From Bacteroides stercoris ATCC 43183 (lineage in GTDB: Bacteria; Bacteroidota; Bacteroidia; Bacteroidales; Bacteroidaceae): a stretch of DNA of 64,000 nt. How positions within the stretch are numbered: the first letter of the stretch is position 1; each line of letters begins with the position of its first letter. The stretch is taken from assembly GCF_025147325.1 (NCBI RefSeq), contig NZ_CP102262.1:1-64000 (forward strand), read 5' to 3'. Below, piece by piece: positions 34,695 to 43,529 of this stretch. The notes beneath the pieces are model-generated. The model was not told the origin of the DNA, made no database searches, and saw only the letters and a list, made by a program, of their open reading frames with translations. A program made the position numbers and the translations under genes.

Positions 34695-35558
34695 ATGAGC
34701 GAAAGAGTACGTAAGCCGGAATGGCTCAAAATAAGTATCGGTGCCAACGAACGTTATACCGAGACAAAACGCATTGTAGAATCCCACTGCCTGCACACGA
34801 TATGCAGCAGCGGACGTTGTCCCAATATGGGAGAATGTTGGGGAAAAGGTACGGCCACTTTTATGATAGGGGGAGATATCTGTACCCGTTGCTGCAAGTT
34901 CTGCAATACACAAACAGGCAAGCCCATGCCGCTTGACCCGCAAGAACCGGTGCACGTAGCCGAATCCATCGCCTTAATGAAGCTCTCCCACGCCGTTGTC
35001 ACTTCCGTAGACAGAGACGACCTGCCGGATTTGGGAGCCGCCCATTGGGTGCAAACGATCCGCGAAATCAAACGCCTCAACCCGGATACGACCGTTGAAG
35101 TACTGATTCCAGACTTTCAGGGCAGAAAGGAACTCATAGACATGGTTATCGAAGCCCGGCCGGAGATAATCTCCCATAATATGGAAACCGTAAAACGTAT
35201 CAGTCCGCTGGTACGGAGTGCTGCTCATTATGAAACAAGCCTTGAAGTATTGCGGCAGATATCCGAAAGCGGCACTGTTGCCAAATCCGGCATTATGGTA
35301 GGATTGGGGGAGACTCCGGATGAAGTGGCAGCGCTCATGGACGACCTGCGCGACGCAGGTTGCCGGATACTCACTATCGGACAATATCTGCAACCTACGC
35401 ATAAGCATTATCCCGTAGCAGAATATGTTACCCCTGCCCAATTTACCGCCTACAAGGAACTCGGATTAAAAAAAGGATTCACCCAGGTAGAAAGCGCACC
35501 ATTGGTCCGTTCGTCCTACCATGCAGAAAAATCAACCCAATATCTACAAAAAAAATGA
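34695..35558 (+). CDS. lipA: Lipoyl synthase
   Basis: Radical SAM enzyme that inserts two sulfurs into protein-bound octanoate to make lipoate. Both clusters are visible in the 287-residue chain: the auxiliary Cx4Cx5C motif as CSSGRCPNMGEC and the radical SAM CxxxCxxC as CTRCCKFC. The terminal RSSYHA segment holds the conserved Arg-Ser-Ser-Tyr cluster ligand region. The ATG follows the DPP4 stop with no spacer, so translation is probably coupled, which is unusual for two unrelated functions. Confidence 0.96.
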   Translation: MSERVRKPEWLKISIGANERYTETKRIVESHCLHTICSSGRCPNMGECWGKGTATFMIGGDICTRCCKFCNTQTGKPMPLDPQEPVHVAESIALMKLSHAVVTSVDRDDLPDLGAAHWVQTIREIKRLNPDTTVEVLIPDFQGRKELIDMVIEARPEIISHNMETVKRISPLVRSAAHYETSLEVLRQISESGTVAKSGIMVGLGETPDEVAALMDDLRDAGCRILTIGQYLQPTHKHYPVAEYVTPAQFTAYKELGLKKGFTQVESAPLVRSSYHAEKSTQYLQKK

Positions 35559-35617
35559 AATAAAGAACATTTTATACCGGCTGTTTGTTGAATAGGAAAC
35601 GGCAAAATAGCGTAGTA

Positions 35618-36736
35618 ATGGGCAAGCAACGAATTCTATCATCTAAGTTTAATATGTCGCTCGGATATATTCCCGTTATTATATCCATTATATTATGTGA
35701 ATTCATAATACAAGACATTGCTATCTACATCGGTGCAGGCGTAGGTGTGTTGTCCAGTATCTATATGTGGCAGCGCAAGGGGCCGCATATCCCCCAATTC
35801 ATATTATACAGCACGACAGGAATGTTACTGTTATTGACAATAACTTCCTTTTTTTCCGCTGATTATTGTCCGGAAGCAATGTTTCCGTTTACGCTGGAAA
35901 TCAGTGCGATTATACCTCCGCTCATCATCTTTCTGAATAGAAGACGCTTTTTGAACTATCACACAGCCCAGACCCATAAATGCTGCAAGCAGTTTTTTGC
36001 ACAAGGAGCCGAAGCCGCCATAGTATCGGCCCGTGTATTACTGCTCATCGGTTTCCTGCATTTTCTTATCATATCGCTTGCCATATTGTTCGGGCATCCG
36101 CTGAACGATACGCTACGCTACATTTTATTCCGTATCATGCCGCCCTGCGTATTCATACTGGGTATCTTGTTCAATCAGTTCGGCATATACTATTTCAACA
36201 AGATAATGAGTCATACCGTATTTGTACCTATCGTGACAAAAAAAGGAGATGTTATTGGAAAAGCAATGGCCTCAGAAGCCATCAACCGGAAAAACGAATA
36301 TATCAATCCCGTTATCCGCATCACCGTAACTTCACACGGTATGCTGTTTTTACTGCCCCGTCCTCAATGCAGCATACTCGAAAAAGGCAAAACGGATATA
36401 TTAATGGAGAACTACTTATTGTATGGAGAAACTCTGGAACAAGGTGCTGAAAGAATCTTACAAGAAATCCTTCCCTCAGCTCCGCCCCAAAATCTCCACT
36501 TCTGTTTCATGTACCACTTTGAGAATGAAATTACCAACCGCCTGGTCTACAACTTTATCCTTGACCTGAACAATGATTCCATCCTATGCAACAAAAAGTT
36601 CAAAGGCGGAAAACTTTGGACATTCCAGCAAATAGAGCATAACCTTCACAGAAACTTTTTCAGCAGTTGTTTCGAACGTGAATACGAACACACAAAAGAA
36701 ATTATTTATACAAGAGAAAAATACAAGGAATTTTAG
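35618..36736 (+). CDS. Membrane protein with a Nudix-like C-terminal domain
   Basis: Unrecognised 372-residue protein. The N-terminal half has about six hydrophobic segments (for example LGYIPVIISIILCEFII, FILYSTTGMLLLLTI, ARVLLLIGFLHFLIISLAIL), with a His/Cys-containing connector (YHTAQTHKCCKQF). The C-terminal part from about 225 (RITVTSHGMLFLLPRPQ, MENYLLYGETLEQGAERILQE) resembles a Nudix fold including a GE-like helix, but I see no complete Nudix box, so it may bind rather than hydrolyse a nucleotide. The ATG at 35618 is chosen; a TTG at 35585 would add 11 residues. Its 3-prime end overlaps the convergent methyltransferase gene by 35 nt. Confidence 0.65.
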   Translation: MGKQRILSSKFNMSLGYIPVIISIILCEFIIQDIAIYIGAGVGVLSSIYMWQRKGPHIPQFILYSTTGMLLLLTITSFFSADYCPEAMFPFTLEISAIIPPLIIFLNRRRFLNYHTAQTHKCCKQFFAQGAEAAIVSARVLLLIGFLHFLIISLAILFGHPLNDTLRYILFRIMPPCVFILGILFNQFGIYYFNKIMSHTVFVPIVTKKGDVIGKAMASEAINRKNEYINPVIRITVTSHGMLFLLPRPQCSILEKGKTDILMENYLLYGETLEQGAERILQEILPSAPPQNLHFCFMYHFENEITNRLVYNFILDLNNDSILCNKKFKGGKLWTFQQIEHNLHRNFFSSCFEREYEHTKEIIYTREKYKEF

Positions 36737-37406
36737 ACAAATCGGGAACCTTCCCTTTCCATTCTTTCACCGTTTTCGTTTTAATATACTCTCCCTCACA
36801 TGTAATATCGGCAGCAATGCAAAGTTTGGTCTGAGGACGGCAGTTATGCAGAATATCCTCTATCATCTTATTGTTACGATAGGGAGTCTCTATAAAAAGC
36901 TGGGTCTGATGCTCATTATACACGCGTTGTTCCAACGCTTTCAGTTTCTTGGCACGCTCACCGAGTTCAATAGGCAAATATCCGTGAAAGGCAAAACTCT
37001 GTCCGTTAAAACCGGAACCCATAACCGATAATATGATTGAAGAAGGCCCGACCAAAGGAACCACCCTCAAGTTCTTACGCTGCGCTATAGCCACCACATC
37101 CGCCCCCGGATCGGCAACAGCCGGACATCCTGCCTCGGAAATCACTCCCATTGGATTTCCTGCCTCAAGCGGTTTCAAATATCCGGATATATCTTCCGGT
37201 GAAGTATGCTTATTGAGCGTATAGAACGTAAGCGAATCAATATCTATTTCCCTGTCGACTTTCTTCAGGAAACGACGTGCCGAACGCACATCCTCCACTA
37301 TAAAATGACGGATACCTAAAATCACTTCTTTATTATAAGAGGGTAATACGGTTTCAACAGGAGTATCGCCTAAAGTAACAGGCAACAGATAAAGAGCAGT
37401 TTCCAT
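36702..37406 (-). CDS. RsmI-type SAM-dependent methyltransferase
   Basis: Tetrapyrrole-methylase-fold enzyme of the family that includes the 16S rRNA C1402 2-prime-O-methyltransferase RsmI. Of 234 residues, ALYLLPVTLGD opens the fold, MGVISEAGCPAVADPGADVV is the SAM loop, VPLVGPSSIILSVMGSGFNG follows as in RsmI, and FIETPYRNNKMIEDIL is typical. It is shorter than E. coli RsmI at the C-terminus, so the substrate could differ. The ATG at 37406 is chosen over a three-codon extension. Converges on and overlaps the membrane/Nudix-like gene. Confidence 0.8.
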   Translation of the reverse strand: METALYLLPVTLGDTPVETVLPSYNKEVILGIRHFIVEDVRSARRFLKKVDREIDIDSLTFYTLNKHTSPEDISGYLKPLEAGNPMGVISEAGCPAVADPGADVVAIAQRKNLRVVPLVGPSSIILSVMGSGFNGQSFAFHGYLPIELGERAKKLKALEQRVYNEHQTQLFIETPYRNNKMIEDILHNCRPQTKLCIAADITCEGEYIKTKTVKEWKGKVPDLSKIPCIFLLYK

Positions 37407-37462
37407 GTAAATCAACTAAAGAAATAAAAATAGAGTGGTAAGATTTATAAAGGGATATAAAA

Positions 37463-37522
37463 AAGCGGTAAAGCGGTAAGGCGATAAGGCTATGAGCCTG
37501 AATACCCTATCACTTTACCGCT
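37463..37522 (-). terminator. Hairpin after fabI
   Basis: AAGCGGTAAAG (37463-37473) pairs with CTTTACCGCTT (37512-37522), with a small inner stem AGGCT/AGCCT; an A-run on the left becomes a T-run for the minus-strand fabI transcript. Confidence 0.6.
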
Positions 37523-37535
37523 TCATCATCCTTTT

Positions 37536-38393
37536 TTATCCGTAGATTATATTTCCGTTTTCGTCTTTGTACTCATCCAGACCTTTTTCATAAGTAGCCA
37601 TAGCGCGCAAACTCATACCTACGCTGGAGAAACCGCCATCGTGGAACAAATTCTGCATAGTAACCTTACGGGTTAAGTCGGAGAACATAACGATACAGTA
37701 ATCCGCACATTCGTCAGCCGAAGCATTACCCAGCGGAGACATACGGTTGGCAAAGTCGAACAGTTTGTCCATACCCTTTACACCCGAACCGGCAGTGGTC
37801 ATTGTCGGAGACTGGGAAATTGTGTTGACACGTACATTGTGCTCACGTCCGTAGATATAACCAAAGCTACGGGCAATAGACTCCAACAGTGCTTTTGCAT
37901 CCGCCATATCATTGTAACCGTAGAACGTACGTTGCGCTGCCACATAACTCAAAGCTACGATAGAACCGTATTCGGCAATAGCGTTCATCTTCTTGGCAGC
38001 CTGTATCATCTTATGGAAAGATATTGCCGAAATGTCCAGCGTCTTATCCAACATATCGTAATCCAAGTCATCGTATGTACGTTTCTTGCGTACATTAGGA
38101 GACATACCGATAGAATGAAGGACAAAATCCACCTGACCGCCCAGCACTTCCATAGAGCGTTTGAATACATTCTCCAAATCTTCCACACTGGTGGCATCCG
38201 CTGCTATGACTTCGCAATTCAGTTTTTCGGCCAATGCCGAAACTTCACCCATACGTACAGCGACAGGTGTATTGGACAAGGTGATCGTTGCACCTTCTTC
38301 TACTGCTTTTTCTGCTACTTTCCAGGCAATGGACTGCTCATTCAGAGCACCAAAAATAATGCCTCTTTTTCCTTTCAACAAATTGTAACTCAT
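37536..38393 (-). CDS. fabI: Enoyl-[acyl-carrier-protein] reductase (NADH)
   Basis: Last reductive step of each fatty-acid elongation cycle. The 285-residue protein starts MSYNLLKGKRGIIFGALN (dinucleotide fold of the FabI type), has LHSIGMSPNVRKKRTYDDL, the catalytic Tyr-x6-Lys in YNDMADAK, and the NTISQSPTMTTAGSG substrate loop. I chose the ATG at 38393; a longer frame adds 36 hydrophobic residues and passes through the promoter. Ends in a clear hairpin. Confidence 0.95.
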   Translation of the reverse strand: MSYNLLKGKRGIIFGALNEQSIAWKVAEKAVEEGATITLSNTPVAVRMGEVSALAEKLNCEVIAADATSVEDLENVFKRSMEVLGGQVDFVLHSIGMSPNVRKKRTYDDLDYDMLDKTLDISAISFHKMIQAAKKMNAIAEYGSIVALSYVAAQRTFYGYNDMADAKALLESIARSFGYIYGREHNVRVNTISQSPTMTTAGSGVKGMDKLFDFANRMSPLGNASADECADYCIVMFSDLTRKVTMQNLFHDGGFSSVGMSLRAMATYEKGLDEYKDENGNIIYG

Positions 38394-38418
38394 ACCTTTT
38401 TTACTAAGTTTTGAGTTG

Positions 38419-38452
38419 CAAAGATAGTGCAAAAACCCCGAATGCACGCAAA
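38419..38452 (-). promoter_or_regulatory. Promoter of fabI
   Basis: On the minus strand TATCTTTG (38419-38426) lies 22 nt after TTTG (38449-38452), close to the consensus spacing. Confidence 0.65.
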
Positions 38453-38522
38453 GAAAAGGGTAAAACCGCAAAAAATACACCAAAACCAACAATTTGTACA
38501 CATCTTTTCTACCAAAGCCCGA

Positions 38523-38639
38523 TACATTTGCAAACGGTAATTAAGAGGTTTTTTCATAATAATTTATTTAAGGTTAGAATTAGGTTAACATGAATCATTT
38601 ATTATTTCTTTCGTAAGCCACTCGTGAGAGCAGCTTACG
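38523..38639 (+). promoter_or_regulatory. Candidate promoter and leader hairpin of the GH28 gene
   Basis: TACATTTG at 38523-38530 fits the -7 consensus, though the nearest TTTG is 26 nt upstream. In the long leader, CGTAAGC (38612-38618) pairs with GCTTACG (38633-38639). The remainder of the 334-bp fabI-GH28 gap holds the fabI promoter and no gene. Confidence 0.45.
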
Positions 38640-38727
38640 GGGAAGTAATAAGATGGAAAGTAAAGATTAGGAAATGCCGCTTAATCCGCAAATCAGAATT
38701 CATAAATTCATTAACATAGTATCACGA

Positions 38728-40326
38728 ATGAACACATTACTAAAAAAGCTATTTACGCTTACCACATTTTCTCTTGCATTACTGCCTGCACAGAATGCTG
38801 TTCATGCCCAATGCAAAAATTCTATAGATGAGAACATCTATAAAGAATTGCCTTTCAACATGCCAAAGGTTGAGCAGCCGTCGTTTCCTGATTATACAGT
38901 CAGTATCCTGCAATTCGGAGCCAAAAGCGACGGAACTACCTTAAACACAAAAGCGATTAATGATGCCATTAAAGCCGTCAATGCAAAAGGCGGCGGTAAA
39001 GTAGTCATTCCAGAAGGATTGTGGCTGACAGGTCCTATTGAGTTATTGAGCAACGTCAATCTGCATACGGAGAAAAATGCCCTCGTTGTCTTTACAGATG
39101 ATTTCAATGCCTATCCCATTCTTGAGACATCGTTTGAAGGGTTGAATACCCGCCGTTGCCAGTCGCCTATTTCTGCGCGCAACGCAGAAAACATAGCCAT
39201 TACAGGCTATGGTGTATTCGACGGTTCGGGCGATAGCTGGCGTCCGGTGAAAAAAAGCAAACTGACTGCCGGCCAATGGGATGCACTTGTCAAGTCGGGC
39301 GGTGTAGTAGACAAATCCATATGGTATCCCACAGCCGGATCGTTAAAGGGAGCATTGGCCTGCAAGAACTTCAACAATCCCGAAGGTATCGAAACAGACG
39401 AGGAATGGAATGAAATCCGTCCGTGGTTGCGCCCCGTATTGCTCAATATCGTCAAGAGTAAAAGAGTCCTGTTAGAAGGTGTTACATTCAAGAACTCACC
39501 AAGCTGGTGTCTGCATCCGCTATCATGCGAGCACATCACCATTAACCAAGTAAAAGTATTCAATCCCTGGTATTCTCAGAACGGCGATGCCCTGGATTTG
39601 GAATCCTGCAAGAATGCATTGATAATCAATAACATCTTCGATGCCGGTGACGATGCCATCTGCATCAAATCCGGTAAAGACGAGGACGGACGCAAACGCG
39701 GCGAACCTTGCCAGAACGTTATCGTAAAGAATAACACTGTGTTACACGGTCATGGCGGTTTCGTCGTGGGCAGTGAAATGTCCGGCGGTGTGAAAAATAT
39801 TTATGTAACAGATTGCACTTTCCTCGGCACAGACGTAGGTTTGCGCTTTAAAAGCACCAGAGGACGCGGCGGTGTTGTAGAGGGAATCTATATTCACAAC
39901 ATCCACATGATTGATATACCCCACGAAGCACTGCTCTTCGACCTATTCTATGGCGGCAAGGCTGCCGGTGAAGAAACGGAAGAAGACCTGAAAGGCCGCA
40001 TGAAGACAGCAGTTCCCCAAGTGACTGTTGAAACGCCTTCTTTCCGGGATATTCACATCTCCAATATCATCTGCAAGGGTTCCGGACGCGCCATGTTCTT
40101 CAACGGACTGCCCGAAATGCCCATCAGGAATGTAACCGTAAAGGATGTAATCATCAACGATGCCAAAGAAGGCGTTGTCATCAGCCAGGCGGAAGGTGTC
40201 ACATTGGAAAACATACGTATAGAGACTAAGGGACACACATTGGATGTGAAAAACGCCAAAAATCTGAAAGTGGACGGAAAAGTATATTCCGCTATTGGCG
40301 CAGAAGGAAAAATGCTGGATTTTTAA
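38728..40326 (+). CDS. Polygalacturonase-type GH28 glycoside hydrolase
   Basis: Hydrolyses galacturonic-acid linkages in pectin. The 532-residue protein has a signal peptide (MNTLLKKLFTLTTFSLALL to VHAQ) with no lipobox, so it is probably periplasmic. The beta-helix carries GH28 catalytic motifs: NGDALDLESC (N-x-D), AGDDAICIKSG (D-D), HGHGGFVVGSE (G-H-G) and LRFKSTRGRGG (R-x-K). The ATG at 38728 is chosen because it begins the signal peptide. Endo or exo action, and homogalacturonan against rhamnogalacturonan, cannot be fixed by eye; the pectate lyases and CE8 opposite favour homogalacturonan. Confidence 0.93.
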   Translation: MNTLLKKLFTLTTFSLALLPAQNAVHAQCKNSIDENIYKELPFNMPKVEQPSFPDYTVSILQFGAKSDGTTLNTKAINDAIKAVNAKGGGKVVIPEGLWLTGPIELLSNVNLHTEKNALVVFTDDFNAYPILETSFEGLNTRRCQSPISARNAENIAITGYGVFDGSGDSWRPVKKSKLTAGQWDALVKSGGVVDKSIWYPTAGSLKGALACKNFNNPEGIETDEEWNEIRPWLRPVLLNIVKSKRVLLEGVTFKNSPSWCLHPLSCEHITINQVKVFNPWYSQNGDALDLESCKNALIINNIFDAGDDAICIKSGKDEDGRKRGEPCQNVIVKNNTVLHGHGGFVVGSEMSGGVKNIYVTDCTFLGTDVGLRFKSTRGRGGVVEGIYIHNIHMIDIPHEALLFDLFYGGKAAGEETEEDLKGRMKTAVPQVTVETPSFRDIHISNIICKGSGRAMFFNGLPEMPIRNVTVKDVIINDAKEGVVISQAEGVTLENIRIETKGHTLDVKNAKNLKVDGKVYSAIGAEGKMLDF

Positions 40327-40353
40327 GTAAAGTTCAATAAGCAATAAGCGCAA

Positions 40354-40398
40354 AGCAGACAGTCTTTTTGCCAAAAGGAAAAGAGCTGTCTGCTCTAT
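40354..40398 (+). terminator. Terminator after the GH28 gene
   Basis: AGCAGACAG (40354-40362) pairs with CTGTCTGCT (40386-40394), followed by a short T-rich stretch. A -7 box TAATTTTG at 40405-40412 follows, so DUF4861-GH43 may have its own transcript. Confidence 0.6.
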
Positions 40399-40437
40399 TT
40401 AGTTTAATTTTGCCGCAGTTTATTAAACACATTCCTT

Positions 40438-41667
40438 ATGAAAACGACCTTTTTAACCGGTTTCCTGTTAATGTGCGCATGCACTCTTGCCGCACAATCA
40501 CAACCAAATACCAAAACCATTTCGGTAGAAGTAACCAACTCATGGAGCAAGGACAAGAGCGATGCTCCGGTAGTACTGAAAATCAAAGACCTGCAACCCG
40601 GCTTCCGCGTACGTTCGGCTGTTGTAATGAACGGCAGTGAGGAAATCCCCTCGCAACTGGACGACTTGAACGGCGATTTAAAAGCCGATGAGCTGGCATT
40701 TGTCATGGACATTCCTGCCCAAAGCAAGAAAACGCTGGCAATTACCCTGTCTTCCGCCCAAGCAGATAAGACCTATCCGGCACGTGTATTTGCCGAAATG
40801 CTGATACGCGATGCAAAAAAGCAGAAGCACGCCCCCACACAGTCGGTTACAGTACCGGGCTCTACCAATTTTTATAATATGCTACACGGGCACGGGCCGA
40901 TGTTCGAATCGGAATTAGTGGCTTACCGCGTTTATTTCAATCAAAAGCAAACCGTTGACCCGTATGGCAAGTTTAAAAAAGGACTGGAAATCAAGGAAAG
41001 CGGTTTTTATCCCAATGACGAACAGCTTGCACGCGGTTTCGGAGACGATGTACTGATGGTTGGCAACAGTTGCGGTGTCGGCGCCCTGAAAGGTTGGGAC
41101 GGAACGAAGGCCATCCACATAGAACCGATAGCTTTCCGCACCGAAAGCATTCTTGCTTATGGCCCTATACGCACCATAGTCGATGTAACCGTAAAAGGCT
41201 GGAACTATCAGGGAAAAGAATTGAACATGACCAACCGCTATATCCTTTATGCCGGACACCGTGACCTGCTGGTAGAGACTTTCTTTGACGAACCGCTGGA
41301 GAACGAAGTGTTCTGTACCGGTGTGCAGAATATCATGGGCAACGAAACACGCTCGGAATCAGATCACAAAGGATTGATAGGCAGTTGGGGAAGGCACTGG
41401 CCGGTCAACGACACCGTAAAATACGCCAAAGAGACAGTGGGCATTGCCACCTATGTTCCTCAGAAATATATCCGTCAGGAAGTAAAAGATAAAGATAATT
41501 TCCTTTATACCCTTTCTGCACCGGGTAGCGACCGTTTCCACCATTACACCATGTTTACTTCATGCAAGGAAACTTTCGGATATCCTACTCCCGAAGCATG
41601 GTTTGCCTATATGCGCGAGTGGAAAGAAGAGTTGCAACACCCGGTTCAGATTAAAATCAAGAATTAA
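40438..41667 (+). CDS. DUF4861 exported protein of the pectin locus
   Basis: A 409-residue protein whose reaction I do not recognise. It has a signal peptide ending TLAAQSQ with no suitable lipobox, so probably periplasmic. The chain is beta-rich, with features seen in DUF4861 proteins: LKIKDLQPGFRVRSAVV, DLNGDLKADELAFVMD, MLHGHGPMFESELVAYRVYF, ESDHKGLIGSWGRHWP and a C-terminal DRFHHYTMFTSCKETF. Several conserved His, Asp and Arg (HGHG, RYILYAGHRD, GRHW) suggest an enzyme acting on acidic sugars, but that is inference from its place between GH28 and GH43. A -7 box lies upstream; GH43 follows at 24 nt. Confidence 0.75.
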   Translation: MKTTFLTGFLLMCACTLAAQSQPNTKTISVEVTNSWSKDKSDAPVVLKIKDLQPGFRVRSAVVMNGSEEIPSQLDDLNGDLKADELAFVMDIPAQSKKTLAITLSSAQADKTYPARVFAEMLIRDAKKQKHAPTQSVTVPGSTNFYNMLHGHGPMFESELVAYRVYFNQKQTVDPYGKFKKGLEIKESGFYPNDEQLARGFGDDVLMVGNSCGVGALKGWDGTKAIHIEPIAFRTESILAYGPIRTIVDVTVKGWNYQGKELNMTNRYILYAGHRDLLVETFFDEPLENEVFCTGVQNIMGNETRSESDHKGLIGSWGRHWPVNDTVKYAKETVGIATYVPQKYIRQEVKDKDNFLYTLSAPGSDRFHHYTMFTSCKETFGYPTPEAWFAYMREWKEELQHPVQIKIKN

Positions 41668-41691
41668 ACACTCAAAGAATCAAATCGTAAC

Positions 41692-43368
41692 ATGAAAAGC
41701 AGAAACGCACTTTTAGGACTCAGCCTGCTGCTGGCAATGCCGCTGGCGGCACAAGAAAAGAATTATGTTTCCGAGGTATGGGTAGCCGACCAAGGCAACG
41801 GTAAATATAAGAACCCGATACTCTACGCAGACTATTCCGACCCGGATGCCTGCCGCGTAGAAGATGATTTCTATATGACCTCTTCCAGTTTCAACTGCCT
41901 GCCGGGTCTGCAGATTTTACACTCCAAAGACCTCGTTAACTGGAGTATCATCGGCGCTGCCGTTCCCTACGCCCTCCCCCCTATCGAAACACCGGAACGT
42001 CCGGAGCATGGCAACCGTGTATGGGCGCCTGCCATCCGCCATCATAACGGTGAATTCTACATCTTTTGGGGCGACCCCGACCAAGGCGCGTTCATGGTAA
42101 AAGCCAAAGACCCCAAAGGCCCGTGGACAGAACCCGTGCTCGTAAAACCGGGCAAGGGCATCATAGACACCTGCCCTTTCTGGGATGAAGACGGAAAGGT
42201 CTACATGGTACACGCCTATGCAGGAAGCCGTGCCGGATTGAAAAGCATCATATCCATCTGCGAGTTGAATGCGGATGCCACCCAAGCCATGACACAATCG
42301 CGCATCATCTTCGACGGTCATGAAGCGCATCAGACCTGCGAAGGTCCCAAACTCTATAAAAGAGGAGAATATTACTACATCTTCCATCCGGCAGGCGGCG
42401 TGCCCACCGGCTGGCAGGTTGTCCTCCGCTCCAAGAACATATACGGTCCTTACGAATGGAAGAAGGTACTGGCACAGGGTAACAGCCCTATCAACGGCCC
42501 TCATCAGGGAGCATGGGTCGACACTCCTACCGGTGAAGACTGGTTCCTGCATTTTCAGGATGTCGGCGCATACGGCCGTCTGGTGCACCTGCAACCTATG
42601 AAATGGGTAAACGACTGGCCGGTTATCGGCATCGACAAAGACGGCGACGGCTGCGGCGACCCGGTTCTGGTTCATACGAAGCCGAACGTAGGCAAGACAT
42701 ATCCTATCCGCACTCCGCAAGAAAGCGATGAGTTTGACGGTTATACCCTCTCTCCGCAGTGGCAATGGCATGCCAACATCAATGAAAAATGGGCCTATTA
42801 TGCAGGCGACCGGGGCATTGTACGTCTTTACTCCTACCCGGTTGTCAAAGAATATAAGAACCTTTGGGATGCAGCCAACCTATTGTTGCAAAAAACTCCC
42901 TCCGACAACTTTACTGCCACAATGAAGCTGACCTTCAAACCGACGGAGAAATACAAAGGAGAACGTACCGGACTGGTAGTTATGGGACTTGACTACGCCG
43001 GACTTATCCTGGAAAATACGGACAAAGGCCTGGTATTGTCTCAAGTGTCTTGCCCAAAAGCAGACAAAGGTACTTCCGAAACCGTAAACGGTACAGTCGA
43101 TTTAAAGGATAATACGATTTACCTGCGTGCCAAGTTCACCTCTGACGGAAAAAAGATTTCCAAGAGCGAAGGCGGACACGACCTGTTGGTAATGTGCCAC
43201 TTCAGTTACAGCCTCAACGGAAAGAAATTCCAGCCATTGGGCAAACCGTTCCAAGTAAAAGAAGGCAAGTGGATCGGTGCCAAAGTTGGCATGTTCTGTA
43301 CCCGCCCGGCTATCGTTACCAACGACGGCGGCTGGACAGATGTAGACTGGTTCAGAATTACCAGATAA
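41692..43368 (+). CDS. GH43-family glycoside hydrolase
   Basis: Likely an arabinofuranosidase, xylosidase or galactosidase trimming pectin side chains. The 558-residue protein has a signal peptide (MKSRNALLGLSLLLAMPLAAQ), a five-bladed propeller with base Asp in ADYSDPDACR, pKa-tuning Asp in IDTCPFWDEDG and acid Glu in TCEGPKLYKRG, and a C-terminal beta-sandwich from about 350 (DEFDGYTLSPQWQWHANIN to VGMFCTRP), as in two-domain GH43 exo-enzymes. The exact sugar cannot be read from sequence. It is the last gene before a strong inverted repeat. Confidence 0.9.
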   Translation: MKSRNALLGLSLLLAMPLAAQEKNYVSEVWVADQGNGKYKNPILYADYSDPDACRVEDDFYMTSSSFNCLPGLQILHSKDLVNWSIIGAAVPYALPPIETPERPEHGNRVWAPAIRHHNGEFYIFWGDPDQGAFMVKAKDPKGPWTEPVLVKPGKGIIDTCPFWDEDGKVYMVHAYAGSRAGLKSIISICELNADATQAMTQSRIIFDGHEAHQTCEGPKLYKRGEYYYIFHPAGGVPTGWQVVLRSKNIYGPYEWKKVLAQGNSPINGPHQGAWVDTPTGEDWFLHFQDVGAYGRLVHLQPMKWVNDWPVIGIDKDGDGCGDPVLVHTKPNVGKTYPIRTPQESDEFDGYTLSPQWQWHANINEKWAYYAGDRGIVRLYSYPVVKEYKNLWDAANLLLQKTPSDNFTATMKLTFKPTEKYKGERTGLVVMGLDYAGLILENTDKGLVLSQVSCPKADKGTSETVNGTVDLKDNTIYLRAKFTSDGKKISKSEGGHDLLVMCHFSYSLNGKKFQPLGKPFQVKEGKWIGAKVGMFCTRPAIVTNDGGWTDVDWFRITR

Positions 43369-43389
43369 CAGGCTTCATGGAAATACTGC

Positions 43390-43469
43390 CTCACCATAGA
43401 TAACATTGATTTCCGGTTTATCAGGTATCTATCTTAAAATCGGTATTAATCCGCGTTATCTATGGTGAG
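43390..43469. repeat. 15-bp perfect inverted repeat (terminator-like) after GH43
   Basis: CTCACCATAGATAAC (43390-43404) and GTTATCTATGGTGAG (43455-43469) are perfect inverted copies separated by 50 nt, with extra weak pairing inside and TTTTT after the right arm. Position and T-run fit a terminator; the large loop is unusual, so a palindromic repeat element is an alternative. Confidence 0.6.
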
Positions 43470-43496
43470 TTTTTATATAACCCCTGCAAATTGTTA

Positions 43497-43504
43497 TATC
43501 TTTG
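43497..43504 (+). promoter_or_regulatory. -7 box for the HAD-GH95 unit
   Basis: TATCTTTG matches TAnnTTTG, 26 nt before the HAD start codon, so this pair is probably a separate transcript from GH43. Confidence 0.55.
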
Positions 43505-43529
43505 TTCCCAAAATAAAAAAGAGAAAACA

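Noticed and set aside
43390..43469. Invertible promoter interpretation of the 15-bp inverted repeat
   Set aside because: The -7 box for the next gene lies outside the repeat, and no recombinase gene is in the window; terminator or palindromic element fits better.
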